From contig DDVI01000027.1 of the NCBI GenBank assembly GCA_002345205.1, positions 16,298-70,867 of the forward strand: a DNA stretch of 54,570 nt, given 5' to 3'. This document shows positions 35,176 through 42,039 of the stretch, piece by piece. Source of the stretch: Bdellovibrionaceae bacterium UBA2316 (lineage in GTDB: Bacteria; Bdellovibrionota; Bdellovibrionia; Bdellovibrionales; Bdellovibrionaceae). How positions within the stretch are numbered: the first letter of the stretch is position 1; each line of letters begins with the position of its first letter. The notes beneath the pieces were generated by a model. It did not search any database. It saw only the letters and a program-made list of their open reading frames with translations, and was not told the origin of the DNA. A program made the translations under genes and the position numbers.

Positions 35176-36814
35176 AGGTACTAGCTTGTTTTTTCAGTCG
35201 CTCTGATTTGTCGAGGTAATAGTCCCAAGATCCATCATAAATGCTGACTTTATTTTTATCGACTTCAAATACACGAGTCGTAATTTCACGCAGGAAATAG
35301 CGATCATGGCTTACGATAATAACTGTGCCTGGGAAATTCTTAACGGCATCTAGTAAAACTTCACGTGAAACGATGTCCAGGTGATTTGTCGGCTCGTCAA
35401 GAACCAACAAATTCACAGGGCGAGCCAGGATACACGCTAGAACTACCCGACTCTTTTCACCGCCCGATAGGACAGATATTTTTTTGTCGGCTTCTTCACC
35501 TGAAAATTTAAAAGCACCCAGAAGGGTTCTAATTTGTCCCATTCCCGCAGTTGGCAAATGGCTATGAACTTCTTCAACGATTGTGCTATTGGGATCAAGG
35601 ACATCTAATGAGTTCTGACTGAAATAACCAAGTTCGATGCTGGCGCCCAGTTGCATGTTTCCTTCAGACGCTTGTGTTTGGCCAGAAATGATTTTGAGTA
35701 AAGTCGACTTACCCGCACCATTCACACCGACCACCGCCACGCGATCTAGACGCTTAATAAGGCCATTAGCCTTAGAGAAAACGAGTTTTTCTTTACCTTC
35801 ATCGGTTTTCCAAATTTTCGTTAAGTTCTCAAACTTAACGACTTCATCACCACCACGCGGAGGCACAGGCCATTCGAACTGGATTGCTTTTTCCTCCGTG
35901 GGAATTTCGATGCGATCAATTTTTTCTAATTTTTTAACTCGTGATTGAACTTGAGCCGCATGAGACGCGCGAGCCGCAAAACGAGCAATGAATTCCTCTT
36001 CTTTGGCAAGCATGTCTTCTTGGCGTTTAGCTGCCGCAATTAATTGTTCCATGCGGATGGCTTTTTCTTTTTCGTAGTAGTCGTAGTTGCCAGAATATAC
36101 CGTGATCGTTTGGAACGCGACTTCAACGATTTTGTGAACCAGGCGATTCATGAATTCACGATCATGGCTCGTCATTAAAATAGAGCCTTTAAACTGACGT
36201 AACCATTCTTCTAACCAAACGATAGATTCCAAATCTAAATGATTCGTCGGCTCGTCCATTAATAAAACATCGGGATTTAAGAGTAGGATCTTGGCAAGGG
36301 CGATACGCATTTTCCAACCACCGCTGAAGCTCTCGGTCGGACGATTGTAATCTTCGGGTCCAATACCTAATCCCGTCAGGATTTCCTGCGCGCGGGATTC
36401 AAGGTCATATCCACCAAGACGTTCAAAGTCGGCTTGCATATCGCCATACTGTTCTAAAACCTTAACCATTTCATCTTCGCCCAAATCAGGGTCAGACAAA
36501 CGAGCCTCTAAACGTGCGATTTCTTTTTGTAATTCACTAATTTTACCCGCTGACGAGATAACTTCTTGAAGGGCTGTTTTGCCACCCATTTCCTCGATAT
36601 TTTGGGAAAAGTAGCCGATTACGGTTTTATCAGATTTACTGATTGTGCCGCCATCAACACCCTCTTCGCCGACTATAATACGGAAAATAGTACTTTTACC
36701 GGCCCCGTTGGGACCGACTAAACCGATTTTTTCGCCGGGGTTAATCTGGAAGGAACCGTTCTTATAAAGGACTTTGTTCCCGTACTGCTTGGTAATAGAA
36801 GATAAATGGATCAT
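35174..36814 (-). CDS. ABC-F family ATPase
   Basis: 546 residues from the ATG at 36814 (MIHLSSITKQYG); a start at 36844 would add ten atypical residues. Two ABC domains: Walker A GLVGPNGAGKSTIF and VVGVNGAGKSTLL, signatures ESFSGGWKMR and LSGGEKSRV, Walker B LLMDEPTNHLDLES and LVLDEPTNHLDIVS, with a charged helical linker (about 235-310, KEKAIRMEQLIAAAKRQ). No membrane segments. ABC-F proteins act on the ribosomal exit site to relieve stalling or give antibiotic resistance. This one resembles the housekeeping Uup/YbiT/YkpA group; the precise subgroup cannot be set by eye. Confidence 0.9.
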   Translation of the reverse strand: MIHLSSITKQYGNKVLYKNGSFQINPGEKIGLVGPNGAGKSTIFRIIVGEEGVDGGTISKSDKTVIGYFSQNIEEMGGKTALQEVISSAGKISELQKEIARLEARLSDPDLGEDEMVKVLEQYGDMQADFERLGGYDLESRAQEILTGLGIGPEDYNRPTESFSGGWKMRIALAKILLLNPDVLLMDEPTNHLDLESIVWLEEWLRQFKGSILMTSHDREFMNRLVHKIVEVAFQTITVYSGNYDYYEKEKAIRMEQLIAAAKRQEDMLAKEEEFIARFAARASHAAQVQSRVKKLEKIDRIEIPTEEKAIQFEWPVPPRGGDEVVKFENLTKIWKTDEGKEKLVFSKANGLIKRLDRVAVVGVNGAGKSTLLKIISGQTQASEGNMQLGASIELGYFSQNSLDVLDPNSTIVEEVHSHLPTAGMGQIRTLLGAFKFSGEEADKKISVLSGGEKSRVVLACILARPVNLLVLDEPTNHLDIVSREVLLDAVKNFPGTVIIVSHDRYFLREITTRVFEVDKNKVSIYDGSWDYYLDKSERLKKQAST

Positions 36815-36946
36815 ATAAGCTGCTGGTTTTAACCAGATTTTCAAATATTTTCAAAACTTCTTTTTTTTAAAAAAAGGGTCTCGACAGACTGAGTCGCCTA
36901 TGATAGTCCATAGTACCGATTTAGTAATAAAACCAAGAGGTTCCTA

Positions 36947-37198
36947 ATGAAAAAAGACTTACACCCAAAAGTAAACACAGTTGTGTTCAAAGACATTTCT
37001 TGTGATTTCCAGTTCTTGGGCAACTCAACACTAACTTCTAAAGAAACAGTTAAATGGGAAGATGGTAAAGAGTATCCGTTAATCAAAGTTGAGATTTCTT
37101 CTGCTTCTCACCCGTTCTTCACTGGTAAACAACGTTTACTTGATACTGAAGGCCGCGTTGATAAGTTCAAGAAAAAATACGCTACATCTGCTAAGTAG
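36947..37198 (+). CDS. rpmE2: 50S ribosomal protein L31, type B
   Basis: 83 residues. MKKDLHPKVNTVVFKD at the start, WEDGKEYPLIKVEISSASHPFFTGKQ in the middle and GRVDKFKKKY at the end match the type B (zinc-free) L31. It lacks the four Cys of the zinc form; only one Cys is present. It has a good ribosome binding site (AGAGG before the ATG) and a strong terminator after it. In many bacteria the type B form replaces the zinc form when zinc is scarce; here there is no second L31 in view. Confidence 0.95.
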   Translation: MKKDLHPKVNTVVFKDISCDFQFLGNSTLTSKETVKWEDGKEYPLIKVEISSASHPFFTGKQRLLDTEGRVDKFKKKYATSAK

Positions 37199-37222
37199 CT
37201 TTTTCCAATTTCATATTTTAAG

Positions 37223-37257
37223 AATGCGATTAGTTCATCTAGTCGCATTTTTTTTTA
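37223..37257 (+). terminator. Terminator after rpmE2
   Basis: AATGCGATTAG pairs with CTAGTCGCATT (one G-U pair) around a five-base loop and is followed by nine T. Confidence 0.9.
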
Positions 37258-37288
37258 TTTTATACTCTATTTCCATCGGCAGGAATTT

Positions 37289-38359
37289 ATGTTTTCAAAA
37301 TTAGATGAAGTTGAATCAAGATATGAACAAGTAAATCTTTCACTACAGCGTCCTGATGTTGCTAGCGATCAAAAAAAATATCGTGGCCTTATGAAAGAAC
37401 TAGCGGACTTAGAAAAAGTCGTAGTTCTATATCGTGATTACAAAAAGAAAACGGCCGCGCTTAAAGATAACAAAGAATTACTAACGGCAGAATCTGACAG
37501 CGAAATGAAAGAAATGTTTCGTGAAGAGATTCGTGAGCTTGAAGCCGCTATTCCTGATTTAGAAGCTAAATTGAAATTAGCGCTGATTCCTAAAGACCCA
37601 AATGATGATAAAAATATTATTCTAGAGATCCGTGCGGGTGCTGGCGGTGACGAAGCTTCTTTATTTGCGGATGAACTTTTCCGTGCGTATGCCCACTATG
37701 CGGGAAAACAAGGATGGAAAGCTGAAATGATGTCGTACTCACCAGGTAACGTTGGTGGCGCTAAAGAGATTATCGCATCTATTTCAGGTGATAGCGTATA
37801 TAGTAAACTAAAATATGAAAGCGGCGTTCATCGCGTTCAGCGCGTACCGGAAACTGAAGGTGCCGGCAGAGTTCACACGTCAACAATTACCGTAGCGGTG
37901 ATTCCCGAAGTAGAAGAAGTCGAAGTTAAAATTGATATGAAAGATATCCGTATCGACGTAATGCGTGCGTCGGGTGCCGGCGGTCAGTCGGTAAATAGAA
38001 CTGAATCTGCTGTACGTCTACACCACGAACCTTCTGGTATTATCGTGCACTGCCAAGAAGGCAAATCGCAGACTTCAAATAAAGAAAAAGCCTTCAAGAT
38101 TCTATATTCAAAATTGCAAATGTTAGAAGATCAAAAAGTTCTTAAGGAAGCCAGCGATGCGCGACTAGAGCAAATCGGAACTGGTGATCGTTCAGAACGT
38201 ATTCGCACGTACAACTTCCCACAAACTCGGGTAACAGATCATAGAATTGGTTTGACCACTCATGCCCTGAATGAAATCATGGCTGGGGATATCAGCATTC
38301 TAGTGGACTCACTGGTTGCTCATTACCAAGCAGAAGCACTTAAAAAACAAACGAGTTAA
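37289..38359 (+). CDS. prfA: Peptide chain release factor 1
   Basis: 356 residues, standard length. The GGQ catalytic motif is seen in RASGAGGQSVNRTES (about 231-245), preceded by the class I release-factor domain (ILEIRAGAGGDEASLFADEL) and the RVPETEGAGRVHTSTITV segment with the PxT-like codon-recognition region. It ends translation at UAA and UAG. Four bases separate its stop from prmC, whose product methylates the GGQ glutamine; this order is common. Confidence 0.97.
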   Translation: MFSKLDEVESRYEQVNLSLQRPDVASDQKKYRGLMKELADLEKVVVLYRDYKKKTAALKDNKELLTAESDSEMKEMFREEIRELEAAIPDLEAKLKLALIPKDPNDDKNIILEIRAGAGGDEASLFADELFRAYAHYAGKQGWKAEMMSYSPGNVGGAKEIIASISGDSVYSKLKYESGVHRVQRVPETEGAGRVHTSTITVAVIPEVEEVEVKIDMKDIRIDVMRASGAGGQSVNRTESAVRLHHEPSGIIVHCQEGKSQTSNKEKAFKILYSKLQMLEDQKVLKEASDARLEQIGTGDRSERIRTYNFPQTRVTDHRIGLTTHALNEIMAGDISILVDSLVAHYQAEALKKQTS

Positions 38360-38362
38360 ACT

Positions 38363-39235
38363 ATGACCATCAAAGAAGTTTTGGATAAAACCATAACTTT
38401 TTTTAAAGCCAAGGGATTTCATTCTGCCCGTTTAGACGCGGAATTAATTATTTCGCATGGGCTTGGTTTAGAGCGATTGCAATTATATTTAAAATTTGAT
38501 CAACCATTAAAAGACCCGGAACTAGAAAAATTACGTGAATTGGTTAAACGTCGTACAACAGGTGAACCTATTGCGTACATATTAGGTAAAAAAGAATTCT
38601 ACAAAAACAGCTTCGTTGTTAACAAAGCCGTTTTAATTCCCCGCCCTGAGACCGAAACATTGGTTGAAATGGCCGCGGATTTTATTGGAAGCAAAAAATC
38701 TCTAGATTCATTTCAAGTTTTGGATATTGGTGGTGGTTCCGGGTGCATCGGTATTTCTTTAGCGAAAGAATTTCCTGAAATCAAAATCACTATCATCGAA
38801 AAATCTAGCGAAGCTGCGGACGTAATCAGGGAAAACATGGTGTTAAATCAAGTCAGCAACGTAACGGTTTACAATTTAGACGCGGATGATATTGAAGGCT
38901 TCGTTGAAGCTTATGCCGATGGTCATCCCGCATTTGATTTGATCGTTTCGAATCCGCCATATATCGATGTTGAAGATAAAGAAGTGGAAGAGAACGTTAG
39001 AAAGTTTGAACCTCAAGATGCTTTGTTCGCTGAGGATAAAGGATATATATTTTTAAAAAATTGGGCGAACAAATATTCCACTTTATTAAATGAAAACGGA
39101 ATGATGATTTTTGAAATGGGTTACACGCAAGGCAATTCTATTTTAGAACATTTAACAAAGCTGAATATTTTTAAATCTGTAAAAATCAAAAAGGACTTAG
39201 CTTCAATGGATCGTTTCATTGAAATGGCTAAATAG
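38363..39235 (+). CDS. prmC: Release-factor glutamine methyltransferase PrmC
   Basis: 290 residues. N-terminal helical substrate domain, then the SAM-binding fold with LDIGGGSGCIGISLA (about 119-133), and the NPPY catalytic motif in LIVSNPPYIDVEDKE (about 194-208). IPRPETETLVE is also conserved. It methylates the Gln in the GGQ motif of RF1/RF2. It lies between prfA and murA with very short gaps. Confidence 0.97.
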   Translation: MTIKEVLDKTITFFKAKGFHSARLDAELIISHGLGLERLQLYLKFDQPLKDPELEKLRELVKRRTTGEPIAYILGKKEFYKNSFVVNKAVLIPRPETETLVEMAADFIGSKKSLDSFQVLDIGGGSGCIGISLAKEFPEIKITIIEKSSEAADVIRENMVLNQVSNVTVYNLDADDIEGFVEAYADGHPAFDLIVSNPPYIDVEDKEVEENVRKFEPQDALFAEDKGYIFLKNWANKYSTLLNENGMMIFEMGYTQGNSILEHLTKLNIFKSVKIKKDLASMDRFIEMAK

Positions 39236-39242
39236 GTGACGT

Positions 39243-40496
39243 ATGGACAGAATGGCGGTCTCTGGTGGACACGTTTTAAATGGTCATGTGAAAGCAAGTG
39301 GCGCAAAGAACTCGGCGCTTAAATTATTATTTTCTACAATTTTAGCAGAAGGAACTCATCAATTTAAAAACGTTCCGGAATTGAAAGACATTGAATCAAC
39401 GGCGGCGCTACTAGAAAGCTTAGGTATTCAGTGTGAACGAAGGGGTGAAGATTTTTTTGTTCATTCAAAAAAATTGAACAGTCTTCAGGCTAGCTACGAA
39501 TTAGTCAGAAAAATGCGCGCAAGTATTTTGTGTTTAGGTCCAATTTTAACGAAGTACGGTGAGGCAGTAGTGTCGTTGCCAGGTGGTTGTGCTATTGGAT
39601 CGCGACCTATCGATCTACATTTAGACGGTATGCGCGCATTGGGCGCTGAAATTGAATTAAAAGAAGGTTTTGTTCACGCTAAGGCCAAGCGTTTAAAAGG
39701 CGCTACGTTTTTATTTGAAAACGTTACCGTTGGTGGAACGGAAAATATGATGATGGCTGCAGCTTTGGCCGAAGGCGTGACTATTCTTGAAAACGCAGCG
39801 AAAGAACCAGAAATAGTTGACCTAGCAGACTACATGATCAAGATGGGCGCAAAGATTACAGGTCACGGAACCTCAATCATGAAAATTGAGGGTGTTGAAA
39901 AATTAAAACCAGCCGTTCATTCTGTAATGCCGGATCGTATTGAAGCGGGAACTTTACTTATCGCGGGTGCTATTACTGGCGGTGAAGTTACAGTTGAAAA
40001 ATGCGTACCAGCTCACTTGGATGCATTATTATTTAAATTAAAAGAAGCGGGATTTAAGGTAAGTCAGACAGACACAACAATGACTGTAGAGCGTACAAAA
40101 TCATGGGAAGCAGTAGACATTACAACTTCGCCTTATCCTCAGTTTCCTACAGATCTTCAGGCGCAGTTCATGGCCTTGATGACGATCGCAAATGGTACAA
40201 GTATTATTTCTGAAACTGTTTTTGAAAATCGCTTCATGCATGTTCAGGAATTAATGCGTTTAGGTGCGGACATCACACCGAAAACACGTGTTGCGGTTGT
40301 TCGTGGCGTTCCTAATGGATTAACCGCGGCGCCAGTGATGGCAACCGATTTACGCGCTAGTGCCTGTCTAGTTTTAGCGGGGTTAGTCGCTAAAGGCGAA
40401 ACGATCGTTAACCGTATTTACCATTTAGATCGTGGTTACGAAAGAATGGAAGACAAGTTAACGTCGTTAGGCGCTAAAGTAAAACGTATCGTTTAG
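39243..40496 (+). CDS. murA: UDP-N-acetylglucosamine 1-carboxyvinyltransferase MurA
   Basis: 417 residues, standard MurA length. SGAKNSALKLL at the start supplies the Lys/Asn pair, MRASILCLGPIL and LPGGCAIGSRPIDLHL contain the PEP-binding Cys (about residue 118), and FPTDLQAQFMAL and YHLDRGYERMEDKL are conserved near the end. It starts peptidoglycan synthesis by adding enolpyruvate to UDP-GlcNAc. Having Cys in the loop predicts sensitivity to fosfomycin-type inactivation. It sits 7 bases after prmC. Confidence 0.97.
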   Translation: MDRMAVSGGHVLNGHVKASGAKNSALKLLFSTILAEGTHQFKNVPELKDIESTAALLESLGIQCERRGEDFFVHSKKLNSLQASYELVRKMRASILCLGPILTKYGEAVVSLPGGCAIGSRPIDLHLDGMRALGAEIELKEGFVHAKAKRLKGATFLFENVTVGGTENMMMAAALAEGVTILENAAKEPEIVDLADYMIKMGAKITGHGTSIMKIEGVEKLKPAVHSVMPDRIEAGTLLIAGAITGGEVTVEKCVPAHLDALLFKLKEAGFKVSQTDTTMTVERTKSWEAVDITTSPYPQFPTDLQAQFMALMTIANGTSIISETVFENRFMHVQELMRLGADITPKTRVAVVRGVPNGLTAAPVMATDLRASACLVLAGLVAKGETIVNRIYHLDRGYERMEDKLTSLGAKVKRIV

Positions 40497-40515
40497 TTTA
40501 TGAGGCTACTTAACA

Positions 40516-41556
40516 CTAGTCAGTGAAAATTTTGGTCTCGCCTTCTTTTAAAACTTCGAAATTGTTAACGTTGGCTGCTTTTTTTGCTTTTTCTAAATCT
40601 AGGACGGGCTGACCGATGCCTTCGTCGGTCAAAGGAAAAGTGCCAAAGTGTATTCCGATAGAACGTTTTGGCGCTAAATCTTGATGAGCTTTCACCGCAT
40701 CTTCGGGATTCATGTGGGCATCTTCCATAAACCAGCGCGGCTCGTATGCCCCGATGGGAAGCAATGCAAGACTGATGTTTGGAAACATTTTCTTTGTCTG
40801 TTTGAAGTGATCTTTATAGCCGGTATCGCCCGCGAAATATATAGTCGCATGGTCAGTTTCGATCATAAATGCACACCAGAGGGCCTCATTGGTATCGTTA
40901 AAAGACCTGCGTGACCAGTGGTGGGCCCGTAGAACGTGAATTTTAATTCCTAGCTCGGGAATATCAACGGATTCGTTCCAGTCTTTTTCTTGAATACGAG
41001 GCTTTTTAGAAAAATTCAAATACTGAGAATTTTTTAAAGGAAGAACGAATAGAGGGGAAAATTTCTCGTTAATAGTCTCTAAGGATTTGTAATCCATGTG
41101 ATCATAATGATTATGGGAAACAAGAGCGATATCGATGGTAGGTAGTTTATCTATTTCCATTCCCGGAGGGCGTACGCGTTTAGGTCCAATAAAAGATAAT
41201 GGGCTTGTTCTCATTGAAAACATGGGATCAGTTATAATGTTGACTAATTTTTTAGATGTTTGAATTTGAATTAAAAACGTCGAGTGATTAATAAATGTTA
41301 ACGCAAATTCGCCAATCTTAAGTTCAGTTACAGGCTCGGGAATTTTTTCATTCGTTTGTTCGTCCCACTTAACAGCATTTCGGTTCCACTGCCACTTAAG
41401 CAAATCAGAAAATGTTTTACTCTTTTGATCTACAGGATTAAAAAATTTTTCGCCGTCAAAATGATCAGACACAGAAGTTCCTTTTGTTGAGCAGTGAATT
41501 GAAGAAGCGAAAGAGATTAGAATTAGAAATTTTTTCCAACAAAATTTTACCGTCAT
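40516..41556 (-). CDS. MBL-fold metallohydrolase, NAPE-PLD/UlaG-like
   Basis: 346 residues with an N-terminal signal sequence (FLILISFASSIHC; His before the Cys makes a lipobox poor). Metal ligands are visible in HNHYDHMD (about 149-156, HxHxDH), a His in RAHHWSRRSF (about 212), Asp in YFAGDTGYKDHF (about 240), and a late His in SIGIHFGTFPL. The family includes N-acylphosphatidylethanolamine phospholipase D relatives. The PHPxHWxxR-like AHHWSRR segment supports that branch. A phospholipid-type substrate in the periplasm is inferred. It converges with murA, with 19 bases between. Confidence 0.8.
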   Translation of the reverse strand: MTVKFCWKKFLILISFASSIHCSTKGTSVSDHFDGEKFFNPVDQKSKTFSDLLKWQWNRNAVKWDEQTNEKIPEPVTELKIGEFALTFINHSTFLIQIQTSKKLVNIITDPMFSMRTSPLSFIGPKRVRPPGMEIDKLPTIDIALVSHNHYDHMDYKSLETINEKFSPLFVLPLKNSQYLNFSKKPRIQEKDWNESVDIPELGIKIHVLRAHHWSRRSFNDTNEALWCAFMIETDHATIYFAGDTGYKDHFKQTKKMFPNISLALLPIGAYEPRWFMEDAHMNPEDAVKAHQDLAPKRSIGIHFGTFPLTDEGIGQPVLDLEKAKKAANVNNFEVLKEGETKIFTD

Positions 41557-41595
41557 GAAATAAAAAGACTAGCAGGGATGCGGAAAATAAAAAGC

Positions 41596-41678
41596 AAAAA
41601 AAAAGCCTCTGTGGAGGGGACCAAGAGGCTTTGAAAGACAATCCTGGAGGGGTCCAAGGGACTGTATTTATAAGATTT
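41596..41678 (-). ncRNA. Candidate small RNA with two anti-Shine-Dalgarno hairpin loops
   Basis: Read on the minus strand there are two hairpins. Hairpin 1: CAGTCC pairs with GGATTG (plus-strand 41664-41639), with loop CTTGGACCCCTCCA. Hairpin 2: AAAGCCTCT pairs perfectly with AGAGGCTTT (41632-41602), with loop TGGTCCCCTCCAC, then nine T, so it doubles as the terminator. Both loops carry TTGGNCCCCTCCA, which contains CCUCC, the complement of a ribosome binding site. A promoter lies upstream: TTGCCA (41713-41708), 17 bases, CATAGT (41690-41685). The predicted RNA is about 80 nt. Small RNAs with repeated C-rich loops that block ribosome binding sites are known in other bacteria. Confidence 0.65.
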
Positions 41679-41684
41679 ATCCAT

Positions 41685-41713
41685 ACTATGTATAAGAAAT
41701 TCTTAGCTGGCAA
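41685..41713 (-). promoter_or_regulatory. Promoter of the candidate small RNA
   Basis: On the minus strand TTGCCA (5 of 6 to consensus), a 17-base spacer, then CATAGT (4 of 6). The first transcribed base would lie near 41678, just ahead of the first hairpin. Confidence 0.5.
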
Positions 41714-41730
41714 CTATTTTTTTCGAATAT

Positions 41731-41838
41731 TTACTTGTTTTGTGTTGACTCTAGAGCTTTTACTACAGCAGAAACGGCTTTTACGTTTACGGCCAACAAC
41801 AAAACACACACCACATACAACAACACTAAGATTTTCAA
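41731..41838 (-). CDS. Possible 35-residue membrane peptide
   Basis: A short minus-strand frame from a TTG at 41838 encodes MKILVLLYVVCVLLLAVNV followed by KAVSAVVKALESTQNK. It looks like a signal peptide or single membrane helix with a short amphipathic tail. There is no strong ribosome binding site, and the start codon is TTG, so it may be chance. It ends 18 bases before the -35 box of the small RNA, so that RNA could also arise from its 3' region. Confidence 0.3.
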   Translation of the reverse strand: MKILVLLYVVCVLLLAVNVKAVSAVVKALESTQNK

Positions 41839-41895
41839 TCGCACTTAATTTGTAAAAGCAATCACGAAGCCAATCGTGAATGGGCTCAAAGCGGA

Positions 41896-41977
41896 TATAA
41901 TGCAACTAGGACAGCTTCGAGTTCCAAAAGCCTCTTAATATTGAGTTCTAGTTTGGACCTAGGTTCTAATTTGGAAC
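41896..41977 (+). promoter_or_regulatory. -10 element and repeats upstream of the TPR gene
   Basis: A perfect TATAAT (41896-41901) without a clear -35. Downstream are GTTCTAGTTTGGAC (41945-41958) and GTTCTAATTTGGAAC (41963-41977), near-identical copies with an 18-base period, and the inverse GTTCCAAA (41921-41928). They may bind a regulator or form RNA structure in a leader of about 130 bases. Confidence 0.4.
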
Positions 41978-42039
41978 TTAAATCAGTCTTCTTTTGGTGG
42001 TTGGGCCGTGCTTCTTCTAAGATAAGAAAGAGTTCAAAT

